Origin: Calditrichota bacterium
GTDB taxonomy: Bacteria; Zhuqueibacterota; Zhuqueibacteria; Oleimicrobiales; Geothermoviventaceae
Direction: 5' to 3'
Assembly (NCBI GenBank): GCA_013152765.1
Contig: JAADFT010000552.1
Location: forward strand, 1-22,856
DNA: 22,856 bases
Positions 1 to 8,843 of this stretch are shown here, piece after piece; the stretch's first letter is position 1; each line of letters opens with the position of its first letter. The position numbers and the translations under genes are program-made. The notes below the pieces were generated by a model. That model was not told where the DNA came from, searched no databases, and saw only the letters and a list, made by a program, of their open reading frames with translations.

Positions 1-2
1 AG

Positions 3-281
3 CTGGCGCGAGAGAAACACCCCTCGCTGATCATCCTGGACATCATGCTGCCCAAAATGGATGGTTACAAGGTGTGCCGCTTCTTGAAATTTGACCAGCG
101 GTACAAGGACATTCCCGTTTTCGTCCTGACATCGCGCACCAAGAAAAGCGACCAAGAACTTGGCAAAAGCGTGGGCGCGGACGAGTATTTCACCAAACCT
201 TACGAACCCAAACAACTCATGGCCAAGATCAACGAATACCTCTCCAAACCAGCACTGGCTACGGAGAAACAGGAAGGCTAA
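3..281 (+). CDS. Response regulator receiver domain protein, 5'-truncated by window edge
   Basis: Partial gene; the reading frame is open from base 3 and the true start lies outside the window. The visible part is the C-terminal two thirds of a CheY-like receiver. It has the phospho-acceptor Asp in LIILDIMLP, the switch Thr in FVLTSR and the conserved Lys in FTKP, followed by a short tail and no output domain. It is very similar to the response regulator at 3232-3624, sharing for example the LKFD-x-RY stretch and SVGAD, so the two look like duplicates. It lies about 200 bp upstream of an HDOD gene and a pilus ATPase. It is therefore probably a single-domain signalling protein for pilus function, but the partner kinase is not visible. 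Confidence 0.85.
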   Translation: MAREKHPSLIILDIMLPKMDGYKVCRFLKFDQRYKDIPVFVLTSRTKKSDQELGKSVGADEYFTKPYEPKQLMAKINEYLSKPALATEKQEG

Positions 282-487
282 CAAGTCGCAAGACGAAGAG
301 CAACAGAACGGAGGTCCACAAGAAGCCCAAGATGAGGATGCCAACAGGCTTCGCACGACAGGACCAGTCGGAAGGATTCCACTTTCGACCAATACGAACC
401 CACGAAATTTCGGCAAACCAGAACCGGGGTTAGGGCAGCACAGACGAGACACAACCGCAACGAGCGCAGACGCAAGGAGGTACCCGG

Positions 488-1351
488 ATGCCAACATTGG
501 CTGCTGCAGAGAAGCTGGGACGCATTGTGATTCGCAGTCTCCCAACGCTGCCTTCTGTGTACTACCGCGTGGAAGAGACAATGCGAGACCCCGACACCTC
601 CGCAGCCGACGTGGCCAGGATCATCGAATCGGACCAGAGCATCGCTTCGAAAGTCCTGAAACTGGTTAACTCCAGTTACTTCGGCTTCACGCGCAAGATC
701 ACATCGCTGCGGCAGGCCATCGTGATGCTCGGCTTCAGCGCGGTCCGGAACGCCCTGCTGAGCATTTCGGTCATCAAAGCCTTCGGCCCCGGAAACGAGG
801 ATTTCAACCGGAAAGAGTTTTGGAAACACGCTCTGGCCGTGGCTGCTTCCGCTCGCTTCATCAGCGTGGACTGGCGCTTAGGCGTGCACGACGACGCCTA
901 CGCCGCTGGAATCCTGCACGACATCGGCAAAGTGGTGCTGGACCAGTACCTGCATGCTGAGTTCGTGCGCAGCCTCAAGCTGAGCCAGCGGGAAGGCATG
1001 TCGCTACACGAAGCGGAAAGGCGCGTGATTGGAGCCTCCCACTGCGACGTCGGCGAGTACCTGTGCGAATCCTGGTCGCTCCCGGTGCGGCTCGGCGAAG
1101 CAGTTGCATTACACCACAAGCCGTCCGTCATCCGGAGCGACCCCAGGCTGGTCTCGGTGGTGCACGTGGCCGACTCGATGGTGCGCCAGCTGCAGCTCGG
1201 TCACAGCGGCAACTACGGTCCAATCGAGTACAACGAGGCAGCGCTTGAGGAGTTGAACACCGGGCCGGAGCGAATCGCAGACCTACTGTCGAAATTGCGG
1301 CAGGAATTCGCCATGAACCCGGACCTGTTTGCCATTTTCGAAGGGGATTGA
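488..1351 (+). CDS. HDOD domain signalling protein
   Basis: A 287-residue cytoplasmic protein with an HDOD domain (an HD-related output domain) over most of its length. The family start RSLPTLPSVYYRV is at about residues 17-29, the NSSYFG block at about 61-66, and the HD-like pair His144-Asp145 in ILHDIGK. HDOD proteins usually lack proven enzyme activity and act as signalling or scaffold proteins, some of them in pilus motility. The ATG at 488 follows an AAGGAGG site (475-481) with good spacing. The next gene begins a few bases after the stop, so the two are probably co-translated. A paralogue lies at 7929-8843 in the same cluster. No receiver or GGDEF domain is attached, and the ligand or partner is unknown. 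Confidence 0.9.
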   Translation: MPTLAAAEKLGRIVIRSLPTLPSVYYRVEETMRDPDTSAADVARIIESDQSIASKVLKLVNSSYFGFTRKITSLRQAIVMLGFSAVRNALLSISVIKAFGPGNEDFNRKEFWKHALAVAASARFISVDWRLGVHDDAYAAGILHDIGKVVLDQYLHAEFVRSLKLSQREGMSLHEAERRVIGASHCDVGEYLCESWSLPVRLGEAVALHHKPSVIRSDPRLVSVVHVADSMVRQLQLGHSGNYGPIEYNEAALEELNTGPERIADLLSKLRQEFAMNPDLFAIFEGD

Positions 1352-1355
1352 GCCG

Positions 1356-3074
1356 TTGGCGGATTTCGTTCTCAAAACCTCCTCCCACAAACTGCTGGAC
1401 TACCTGACCAGCCGGGGTCTGCTGCGGCAAGAGCAGGCCGAGCAGATTCTGCGCGACTACCACGAGTCGGGTGAACCTCTGACCCGACTCATCCAGCGCC
1501 TCGGCCAGGTGCCAGAGGAGCAGGTTCTGCAGGCTGTGGCGGAGGTTTTCGAAATCCCCTACGTGAAGCTGTCCGAGTACGCCATCGACCGGGACGCTCT
1601 GCAACTTGTTCCCGCCGAGATGGCGCGCGAGCTGCGGGTCATCCCGCTGTTTCGAATCGGCGACGTGCTCACAGTGGCCATGGCCGAGCCGGGGGATGTG
1701 ACCGTCATCGACCGGCTACACGTGCTGACAGACCTGGAAATCGAACCAGCGGTCGCGTCGGAAAGCGACATTCTGGCAGCCATCGAGGAGTACTACGGAC
1801 TGCCAACCGTCATCGACGACTCGCTGGACCAGGTGTTGCAGGAAATCGTCGAGGAACAGCCGGAGAGCGAACAGCAGGAGTCGCCAGCCGAACAGCTCAA
1901 GGCCATCGCCGAAGAAGCGCCAGTCATCAAGCTGGTCAATTTGGTAATCGCCCAGGCCATCCGCGACCGCGCCAGCGACATTCACATCGAACCTGAGGAA
2001 AAGCACCTGCGAGTGCGCTACCGCATCGACGGCATGCTGCACGAGGCCTTTCAGCCCCCCAAAAACCTGCAGGCAGCCATCACGTCGCGCATCAAGATTC
2101 TGGCACAGATGGACATCGCCGAGACCCGCGTTCCCCAGGATGGCCGCTTCCAGGTGCGGTTGGACAACAAGGAAATCGACATTCGCGTTTCCACCCTGCC
2201 AACGGTGTACGGCGAAAACATCGTCATGCGAATCCTGGACAAAAGCAGTCTCCGCTTCGGACTGGAAGAGCTCGGGTTCATGCCGGACACCCTGGAGAAA
2301 GTCAAGCAGATGTTGTCCAGCTCGTACGGCATCATCCTGGTAACCGGGCCAACCGGGAGCGGCAAAACCACGACGCTGTACTCCGCTCTGCAATCCATCA
2401 ACACCATCGACAAGAACATCATCACCATCGAAGATCCGGTGGAGTACCGGTTGCCGCTGGTACGGCAGTCCCAGGTGAATCCGAAAGCTGGCATGACATT
2501 CGCGGCAGGTTTGCGGTCCATCCTGCGTCAGGATCCCGACGTGGTGATGGTGGGGGAAATTCGTGACTCCGAGACGGCACAAATTGCCGTGCAGGCGGCG
2601 CTGACGGGCCACCTGGTCCTGTCCACGCTGCACACAAACGACGCTCCCGGGGCCATTACCCGCCTTACGGAAATGGGCGTGGAGCCGTTTCTGACGGCCT
2701 CGGCAACAATCGGGGTAATCGCTCAGCGTTTGGTTCGAAAATTGTGCACAAAGTGTCGAGCGCCTTACCAGCCAAGCCCTGAGGTGCTGAAACGCTTTCA
2801 CATCAAACCGCGGAACAGCCCCTACACCTTCTACCGCGCGGAGGGCTGTTCCCAGTGCAAGAACACAGGCTACAGGGGTCGAGTCGGCATCTACGAGGTC
2901 ATGGTCATGGACGACCAGCTTCGCGAGCTCACCCTGAAGCGAGCCCCGGCTGAAGAACTCCGGAAGGTGGCCATTCGCTCGGGCATGCGCACACTGCGGC
3001 AGGACGGTTTGCTGAAAGTGGCCAGGGGCATCACCACACTCGAGGAGGTTGCTCGCGTTACAAACCTCGAATAA
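1356..3074 (+). CDS. pilB: Type IV pilus assembly / type II secretion ATPase, PilB/GspE family (copy 1)
   Basis: Hexameric AAA-like ATPase that powers pilin extraction and polymerisation at the inner membrane. It has an N-terminal T2SSE_N/MshEN-like domain (about residues 1-150) and then the GspE core. Visible motifs are Walker A GPTGSGKT (331-338), the Walker B region DPDVVMVGEIRD (393-404), the His-box LSTLHTND, and a four-Cys zinc site (C464, C467, C498, C501) typical of PilB/GspE rather than PilT. I chose the TTG at 1356, four bases after the HDOD stop, because a GAAGGGG site lies just upstream; the frame also allows a TTG at 1329. The N-terminal domain lacks the paired LG motifs seen in copy 2, so c-di-GMP binding is doubtful. 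Confidence in the family is very high; the choice between pilus and secretion rests on context. Confidence 0.95.
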   Translation: MADFVLKTSSHKLLDYLTSRGLLRQEQAEQILRDYHESGEPLTRLIQRLGQVPEEQVLQAVAEVFEIPYVKLSEYAIDRDALQLVPAEMARELRVIPLFRIGDVLTVAMAEPGDVTVIDRLHVLTDLEIEPAVASESDILAAIEEYYGLPTVIDDSLDQVLQEIVEEQPESEQQESPAEQLKAIAEEAPVIKLVNLVIAQAIRDRASDIHIEPEEKHLRVRYRIDGMLHEAFQPPKNLQAAITSRIKILAQMDIAETRVPQDGRFQVRLDNKEIDIRVSTLPTVYGENIVMRILDKSSLRFGLEELGFMPDTLEKVKQMLSSSYGIILVTGPTGSGKTTTLYSALQSINTIDKNIITIEDPVEYRLPLVRQSQVNPKAGMTFAAGLRSILRQDPDVVMVGEIRDSETAQIAVQAALTGHLVLSTLHTNDAPGAITRLTEMGVEPFLTASATIGVIAQRLVRKLCTKCRAPYQPSPEVLKRFHIKPRNSPYTFYRAEGCSQCKNTGYRGRVGIYEVMVMDDQLRELTLKRAPAEELRKVAIRSGMRTLRQDGLLKVARGITTLEEVARVTNLE

Positions 3075-3231
3075 TCCGGCGAGTTGCCGATAAAACGATC
3101 GAACCCACCGAAACGCCGAAGTACAGCCGGTTCAGCGTAATTCGGCTCCTTCTCGGCGTGCTGGACACAAGTGGGGCACACGGCAAGTCCCCAATCTGCG
3201 AGAAGCACCAACAGGCGAAGGGGTGTTGAAC

Positions 3232-3624
3232 ATGGCCAAAATTCTCGTTGTCGAGGATCATCCGGAAACGCAACTGGCGCTGGCGCTGAGGCTCCGCAGC
3301 GCAGGCCACGAGGTCATCACAGCCGACGACGGCGACGCCGGGTTGCGTAAAGCGCGCGAAGTTTCGCCCGACGTCATCATCCTGGATCTCATGCTGCCCA
3401 AGCTGGACGGATTTCACGTTTGCAGGTTGCTCAAATTCGATGACCGCTACGCCCACATCCCGATTGTCATGCTGACTGGCAAAGCCACACCGAAGGATCG
3501 CAACATCGGGCTCAGTGTCGGAGCCGACGTCTACCTCACCAAGCCCATCGACCACCGCAGGCTGCTCGCCGTCATCGACGGCTTGCTGAGGGCCCGGAAG
3601 CCTACGGACACGCCAGTCAGTTGA
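3232..3624 (+). CDS. Single-domain response regulator (CheY-like)
   Basis: A 130-residue stand-alone receiver with all key residues present: acidic pair E8-D9, phospho-acceptor D52 (VIILDLML), switch T82 and K104 (LTKP). I chose the ATG at 3232, with GAAGGGG at 3217-3223 and 8-nt spacing; a GTG at 3223 in the same frame overlaps that site. It lies between the two PilB/GspE-type ATPases and closely resembles the truncated regulator at the left edge, so a regulator-ATPase unit may have been duplicated. It has no DNA-binding domain and therefore probably acts by protein contact, possibly on the adjacent motor. The cognate histidine kinase is not in the window. Confidence 0.9.
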   Translation: MAKILVVEDHPETQLALALRLRSAGHEVITADDGDAGLRKAREVSPDVIILDLMLPKLDGFHVCRLLKFDDRYAHIPIVMLTGKATPKDRNIGLSVGADVYLTKPIDHRRLLAVIDGLLRARKPTDTPVS

Positions 3625-3705
3625 GATGTGCAAAGGAAGCAGCGGCGAGACGCACAAAGGGTGGAGGAAACCAGTCCTTCGTAGCGCAAGCAGGGAGGCG
3701 GAACC

Positions 3706-5397
3706 TTGGGAAAAAAGAACGTTCTCCTCGGTGATTTTCTGGTTGAGCAGGGGCTCATCACCGAAGAGCAGCTCAAGAAAGCGCTAAAGCACCAGCAAAA
3801 AGCCGGTAAGCTACTCGGGCGTTCGCTGATCGACCTGGGATTCATCGGCGAAGAGGAATTGATCAAAGCGCTCAGCGAGCAACTGGGCGTGCAGTACGTG
3901 TCGTTGCGAAACTACCAGGTGGATCCGAAGGTCATCAAGCTGGTGCCAGAGGAGCTGGCGCGCACGTACCAGGTGGTGCCGCTTTTTGCCATTGAGAACG
4001 ACCTCACCGTGGCCATGGCCAACCCGCTGGACGTACTGGCCATCGATGCCCTGAGCAGGGCGACGGGCATGAAGATTCTGCCGGTTGTGTGCTCGGAAGA
4101 GGAAATTCGCGAGGCCATCGAGCACTACTACGGCAGCAGCAGCGTGGCTGAGGCCATTCAGAGTTTAGGGCAAACTTCCGAGCTCGGCGGCAATGGGCAC
4201 GATGAGCAGCTCAGCGAACAGGCCCTGCGGCGCGAAGCGGAGGAAGGGCCCATCGTCAAGCTGGTGAACTCCATCCTCGAACAAGCCGTCCACGAGGGTG
4301 CCAGCGACATTCACATCGAGCCCATGGAGGACCGCGTGCGCGTGCGCTACCGGGTAGACGGCGTCCTGCATCAGGTGCACAGCGCCCCGAAAACGGTGCA
4401 GCTCGCTCTCGTATCCCGTGTCAAGATCCTCGCTGACCTGAACATTGCCGAACGGCGGCTCCCCCAGGACGGGCGCTTCCGCCTGCTGATGGACGGTCGA
4501 CGCGTGGATTTCCGCGTGTCCACCTTACCCAGCACCCACGGCGAGAAGGTCGTGTTGCGAATTCTCGATCGCAAAGAAAACGTCTCCCTCGAGCAACTCG
4601 GACTTGAACCCGACGAACTGGAGAAAGTGCGCGGGTTGCTCGGCAAGGCCCACGGCATTGTGCTTGTAACGGGTCCAACCGGCAGCGGCAAAACGACCAC
4701 GCTCTACAGCGCCTTGCAGGAGCTGGACCGCGAAGCCCTGAACATCGTGACACTGGAAGATCCCGTGGAGTACGAGCTCGAGGGGATTACCCAATCCCAG
4801 GTTAACCCAAAAATCGGCCTTACGTTCGCCAACGGGTTGCGCAGCATCCTGCGTCAGGATCCGGACGTAGTGCTGGTGGGCGAAATTCGCGACCGCGAGA
4901 CGGCCGAGATCGCCATTCACGCTGCCCTCACGGGGCACCTGGTCCTCTCCACTCTGCACACCAACGATTCCGCCGGGGCCATGACCCGGTTGATCGACAT
5001 GGGCATCGAGCCGTACCTTGTGTCGTCTTCAGTGGTGGGTATCATCGCCCAGCGCCTGGTCCGCAAGGTGTGCTCCAATTGTTCCGAACCGTTTCGCCCG
5101 TCCAAAACGCTCGTGACCAGCCTGGGCCTGCCGCCTGACGGCGACTACACTTTTCACCGCGGCAAAGGCTGCAACGTGTGCAAACAGACCGGCTACAAGG
5201 GTAGAATTGGCATCTACGAGGTCCTTCTCACGAACGACCAAATCCGTGAGCTGGTGCTTCAGAAGGCACCCGCAACCGCCATTCAGGCCGCCGCCAAGGA
5301 AAACGGCATGCGGACGCTGCGCGAGGCTGGACTCAGAAAGGTGCTCCAGGGTCTGACCACAGTGGAAGAGGTCCTGCGGGTAACGCAAATCGACTGA
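3706..5397 (+). CDS. pilB: Type IV pilus assembly / type II secretion ATPase, PilB/GspE family (copy 2, MshEN-like N-terminus)
   Basis: A 563-residue motor ATPase and paralogue of the gene at 1356. The N-terminal about 60 residues carry two tandem motifs of MshEN type (LLGDFLVEQG then about 24 residues later LLGRSLIDLG, each followed by an L-x3-L-x2-Q helix); related MshE proteins bind c-di-GMP there. The Arg that usually precedes the first LG is Leu here. The core has Walker A GPTGSGKT (323-330), the DPDVVLVGEIRD Walker B region (385-396), the LSTLHTND box and zinc cysteines C456, C459, C489 and C492. The start is TTG at 3706 with GGGAGG at 3693-3698. Co-directional with the preceding receiver gene. 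It probably drives pilus extension. The full N-domain and zinc site argue against PilT. Confidence 0.95.
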   Translation: MGKKNVLLGDFLVEQGLITEEQLKKALKHQQKAGKLLGRSLIDLGFIGEEELIKALSEQLGVQYVSLRNYQVDPKVIKLVPEELARTYQVVPLFAIENDLTVAMANPLDVLAIDALSRATGMKILPVVCSEEEIREAIEHYYGSSSVAEAIQSLGQTSELGGNGHDEQLSEQALRREAEEGPIVKLVNSILEQAVHEGASDIHIEPMEDRVRVRYRVDGVLHQVHSAPKTVQLALVSRVKILADLNIAERRLPQDGRFRLLMDGRRVDFRVSTLPSTHGEKVVLRILDRKENVSLEQLGLEPDELEKVRGLLGKAHGIVLVTGPTGSGKTTTLYSALQELDREALNIVTLEDPVEYELEGITQSQVNPKIGLTFANGLRSILRQDPDVVLVGEIRDRETAEIAIHAALTGHLVLSTLHTNDSAGAMTRLIDMGIEPYLVSSSVVGIIAQRLVRKVCSNCSEPFRPSKTLVTSLGLPPDGDYTFHRGKGCNVCKQTGYKGRIGIYEVLLTNDQIRELVLQKAPATAIQAAAKENGMRTLREAGLRKVLQGLTTVEEVLRVTQID

Positions 5398-5514
5398 GAC
5401 AACTCCGGTCTGGCGTCGCGAAGAATCAGGGGGCAAAAATCCGGGAGGGTGAAGAGTGGCTCTGTGTAGAGTGACAGCACGCAGGAAGCGACTGACGAAC
5501 AGCACAGGAGCCAA

Positions 5515-6978
5515 ATGGCGTCGCACCCAGTTTCGATTTCGCCTGAGTCAGATGTTCTGACGGCAGCACAAGAGCCCCTCCTCCCGCGCGTACTCCTCAT
5601 CGACGACGAGCGGGACTTCACCGCCCTGGCAGAGGACATCCTCACCCAGGGTGGCTGGCAAGTCACCCGAGCCCATTCCGGCTACGAGGCGCTACAACTG
5701 CTGAGCCTTACGCGCTTCGACGCGGCCATCCTCGATTTGAACATGCCCCTCATTTCCGGGCAGGAAACGCTGGAACGTCTGCGACGTCTTGACCCTACCC
5801 TGCCTGTCATCATCCTCACAGCAGTGGCCGACCTGGAGACAGCGGTCTCCTGCATGCAAATGGGCGCCTACGACTACTTCACAAAGCCGGTGGATTGGCA
5901 GCGCCTGCAGCTCGCGCTCCGCAACGCCTCCCGTGTTCGCCTGCTCGAAGACGAAGTCCAGCGGCTCCGTTCCGCACTGCAGCAGCGCTACGGATTCGGC
6001 GACATCATCGGCCGCTCGGGCCCAATGCGCGACGTGTTCGACGCTGTGCGGCGCGTGGCCGAGACCGACGTCACGGTGCTGCTCCAGGGAGAAAGCGGCA
6101 CCGGCAAAGAGCTGGTGGCCCGCGCCATTCACGCCAGCAGCAAACGGCGCAACAAGCCGTTCGTGGCAGTGAACTGTGCTGCCATTCCGGAGACCCTTCT
6201 GGAAAGCGAACTGTTCGGCCACGAGAAAGGGGCTTTCACCGGAGCCATCGCACGCCGCCTCGGGCGTTTTGAGCAGGCCAATGGCGGCACCCTGTTTCTG
6301 GATGAAATCGGCGAGATGTCGCCTGCTACCCAGGTAAAAATCCTGCGCGTCCTGCAGGAAAGGCGCTTCGAGCGTGTGGGCGGCACGCGCTCCGTGGAAG
6401 TTGACGTTCGAATCATTTCCGCCACGAATAAGGACCTGGAGGAAGAGGTTCGCGAAGGCCGCTTCCGCCAGGATCTCTACTACCGCATTTGTGTCTACCC
6501 CATCCACCTGCCGCCACTGCGCGAACGCCAGGGAGACATCCCGATTCTGGTCGGCCATTTCATCCAGCGTTTCAACGAGAAGATGCCCCGGCACCGCCAG
6601 ATCCGGAGTGTGGCCCACGACGCCATGCGGGCCCTGGAGGCTTACGACTGGCCCGGGAACGTGCGCGAGCTCGAAAACGTGCTGGAGCGCTCCATGCTCA
6701 ACGCTGACGACGGGGTTCTCCGTTTGCACAATTTGCCACCGCACTTGCAGCGGGCTTTCCCCGAAGGGCGAAACAGCGGCGCTGCCATTTCGTGGAAGCA
6801 GGCACTCGCCCACGCTACAGAAATTCCTACGCTTGAAGAAATCGAGCGCGAAGCGCTCAAGCTTGCTCTTAAGTTGACGAAGAATAATGTGACTGCGGCG
6901 GCCTCCCGACTGGGGATCGGCAGGACGACTTTCTACCGCAAAATGCGGCGTTACGGCCTCACGGATTCGCCGCAGTAG
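5515..6978 (+). CDS. Sigma-54-dependent response regulator, NtrC family (PilR-like by context)
   Basis: A 487-residue transcription activator with three domains. The receiver (about 24-140) has acidic residues D30-D31 and phospho-acceptor D74. The AAA+ domain (about 165-400) has Walker A GESGTGKE (192-199), an intact GAFTGA sigma-54 contact loop (239-244) and the DEIG Walker B (D263-E264). A Fis-type helix-turn-helix lies at the C-terminus (NNVTAAASRLGIGRTTFYRK). The intact GAFTGA loop means it should remodel sigma-54 holoenzyme. ATG at 5515 follows AGGAG at 5506-5510. It sits inside the pilus cluster, and sigma-54-like elements precede the pilin genes downstream, so a PilR-like role is likely. 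No PilS-type kinase is visible. The gene symbol is left empty because orthology cannot be tested here. Confidence 0.94.
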   Translation: MASHPVSISPESDVLTAAQEPLLPRVLLIDDERDFTALAEDILTQGGWQVTRAHSGYEALQLLSLTRFDAAILDLNMPLISGQETLERLRRLDPTLPVIILTAVADLETAVSCMQMGAYDYFTKPVDWQRLQLALRNASRVRLLEDEVQRLRSALQQRYGFGDIIGRSGPMRDVFDAVRRVAETDVTVLLQGESGTGKELVARAIHASSKRRNKPFVAVNCAAIPETLLESELFGHEKGAFTGAIARRLGRFEQANGGTLFLDEIGEMSPATQVKILRVLQERRFERVGGTRSVEVDVRIISATNKDLEEEVREGRFRQDLYYRICVYPIHLPPLRERQGDIPILVGHFIQRFNEKMPRHRQIRSVAHDAMRALEAYDWPGNVRELENVLERSMLNADDGVLRLHNLPPHLQRAFPEGRNSGAAISWKQALAHATEIPTLEEIEREALKLALKLTKNNVTAAASRLGIGRTTFYRKMRRYGLTDSPQ

Positions 6979-7026
6979 GGGCTGTTACACGCTTTCTCTG
7001 TTCCGATCAAAGGAGACAGACGGCCC

Positions 7027-7917
7027 GTGGCTCTCACAGGTACGGAATTCGCGACCAGCGCAACCACCACGTCGACGGACAGGGAATCCAGATCCATCTG
7101 GCAGATCCGGGACTACATCTACAAGGCCAGTGGCATGTACTTTCCGGAGCACAGGCGCTTTTTCCTCGAAAGCCGTTGCAGACGTCGGATGGAAGCCCTG
7201 GGTATCCAGAGTTTCGAGGAGTACTACCGCTACCTCACACGGCCCGATGTCCGTCGCCAGGAGCTGCAAGCGCTCCTGAACGAGGTCACGATCAACGAAA
7301 CAAGCTTTTTCCGCAACCAGCCTCAGTTCGACGCCCTGCGGCACATTTTCCTGCCCGAAATTGCCAAGCGGAAGGGCTCCATTGGCTTCAAGCGGCTCAA
7401 GATCTGGAGCGCCGGGTGCTCCTCCGGAGAGGAACCCTACTCCATCGCCATCGTCGTGCACGAACTGAAAGCCACCCTCCTGCAGGGCTGGCAAATCCAG
7501 ATCGTTGGCACGGACATCAACCAGACGGTGCTCGACAAGGCTCGCCAGGGCATCTACACCCGCTACTCCTTTCGGAACACCCCGCCTCACATGATCTCGC
7601 GCTACTTCAAGAACCTTGGCGACGGGCGTTTCGAGCTGGATCCGGCCATCCGCCGCATGGTCGAATTCAAGAACATGAACTTGATCGACGAGATGGCCGT
7701 GCTGTTCATGAAAGGATTCGACATCATTTTCTGCCGCAACGTTTTGATTTACTTTGACCTGGCGGCAAAAAAGCACACCATTCAGCACTTTTACAACGCG
7801 TTGCTCGACGAAGGGCTGTTGTTCATCGGCCATTCGGAATCGCTTTTCGGTGTAAACGACCAGTTCAAGATGGTGCACTTCCCGGGAGGGATGGCCTACA
7901 AGAAGACAAAGGCGTGA
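7027..7917 (+). CDS. cheR: Chemotaxis protein methyltransferase CheR
   Basis: SAM-dependent methyltransferase that methylates glutamates on chemoreceptors. The protein is 296 residues, close to the usual length. It has an N-terminal helical CheR_N domain (about 25-85) with the NETSFFRN block. The Rossmann domain follows, with the SAM-binding stretch AGCSSGEEPYS (129-139) and the conserved FCRNVLIYFD segment (235-244). Start is GTG at 7027 with AAAGGAG at 7009-7015. The stop overlaps a possible GTG start of the next gene and lies 11 nt before its preferred ATG, indicating operon organisation. It pairs functionally with CheB at 8840. No receptor is in the window, so the substrate is unknown. 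Confidence 0.95.
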   Translation: MALTGTEFATSATTTSTDRESRSIWQIRDYIYKASGMYFPEHRRFFLESRCRRRMEALGIQSFEEYYRYLTRPDVRRQELQALLNEVTINETSFFRNQPQFDALRHIFLPEIAKRKGSIGFKRLKIWSAGCSSGEEPYSIAIVVHELKATLLQGWQIQIVGTDINQTVLDKARQGIYTRYSFRNTPPHMISRYFKNLGDGRFELDPAIRRMVEFKNMNLIDEMAVLFMKGFDIIFCRNVLIYFDLAAKKHTIQHFYNALLDEGLLFIGHSESLFGVNDQFKMVHFPGGMAYKKTKA

Positions 7918-7928
7918 GGCCTGAAGCG

Positions 7929-8843
7929 ATGAGAGCAGTTGACCAAGAACTCGCGAAGGTTGAGGATCTGCTCGGCGACGTCAGGTCGCTGCCAACCCTG
8001 CCCGAGCTGATCTCGAAGTTGAACCGGCTTCTCTCGGATCCGGAGGCCAAAATTCAGGAAGTTGCGGAGCTGGTTCTGAAAGACCAGGTTCTGACAGCGC
8101 ACGTAATCCGATTGGCCAATTCCTCCTTCTTTGCAAAGCACAGAGAAATCACCAACCTTCGCGAAGCCATTGTGTTTCTTGGTTTCCGCGCTCTCCGGAA
8201 TCTTGTGCTCACGACCACACTGATCGGCACCTTCCGGTGGAAAAACAAAACGATCAACCCGCGGCGGTTTTGGGAACACAGTTTTGCCGTTGGGGTGGTT
8301 AGCAGCGACATCGCCTCACGTTTGCACTACCGCGATGTCGACAACGCCTACCTGGCAGGCCTTGTGCACGACCTCGGCATCGTGCTCATTTCGCAGTACC
8401 TGCCCGACGCGATGGACCGGATCCTGGCGCTGCTGGAAGCGCAGAAAACCTCGCTTCAGTACGCCGAAAAGCGAGTTCTGGGACTGGACCACACGGCCTT
8501 CGGCGGCTGGCTTGCGGGCAAGTGGAACTTCAGCCCCGAACTTCGAGACGTGATGCTCTGGCACCACGAGCCGAACAGTGACACGGCAGACCCGGAGCTG
8601 GCTTCCATCGTCTCGCTGGCCGACATGTTCTGTCGCTCGATCAGTCTCGGTTACGGCGTGCCAGAGTACTGGAGCACCGTGGTCCAGGTGCATCCGGCCT
8701 GGCGCATTTTGCAAAGCAGACAGCACGAAATGCGCGCCGTGGACTGGGAACGTTTTCTCTTCGACCTCAGCGCCAGGGCCGAAGAGGTGCGTCAACTCGT
8801 GAAAACCGTGTTCGAAATGGATCGTACAGGAACCCCTGCATGA
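7929..8843 (+). CDS. HDOD domain signalling protein (second copy)
   Basis: A 304-residue HDOD protein and paralogue of the one at 488; both have RSLPTLP, an (N)SS(Y/F)F block, a (V/F)LGF-x-A(V/L)RN block and an HD-like pair (H147-D148 in LVHDLGI). I prefer ATG at 7929 because GAGG at 7916-7919 lies 9 nt upstream. The frame is also open from a GTG at 7914 that overlaps the cheR stop but has no well-spaced ribosome site. The gene lies between cheR and cheB, and its stop overlaps the cheB start (ATGA). It is therefore an integral member of the chemosensory operon and probably a signalling adaptor rather than an enzyme. Its partner is unknown. Confidence 0.9.
   Translation: MRAVDQELAKVEDLLGDVRSLPTLPELISKLNRLLSDPEAKIQEVAELVLKDQVLTAHVIRLANSSFFAKHREITNLREAIVFLGFRALRNLVLTTTLIGTFRWKNKTINPRRFWEHSFAVGVVSSDIASRLHYRDVDNAYLAGLVHDLGIVLISQYLPDAMDRILALLEAQKTSLQYAEKRVLGLDHTAFGGWLAGKWNFSPELRDVMLWHHEPNSDTADPELASIVSLADMFCRSISLGYGVPEYWSTVVQVHPAWRILQSRQHEMRAVDWERFLFDLSARAEEVRQLVKTVFEMDRTGTPA

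Noticed and set aside
332..433. 34-codon frame between the first receiver and the HDOD gene
   Set aside because: The nearest ribosome-like site is 17 nt away and the peptide is unremarkable.
160..669. 169-codon plus-strand frame overlapping the first receiver and the HDOD gene
   Set aside because: Overlaps two well-supported genes in another frame and has no domain.
1716..2801. 361-codon open frame on the minus strand
   Set aside because: Antisense to the first ATPase core; no recognisable domain and no ribosome site considered convincing.
5692..6813. 373-codon open frame on the minus strand
   Set aside because: Antisense shadow of the NtrC-family regulator with its periodic codon pattern; no family resemblance.
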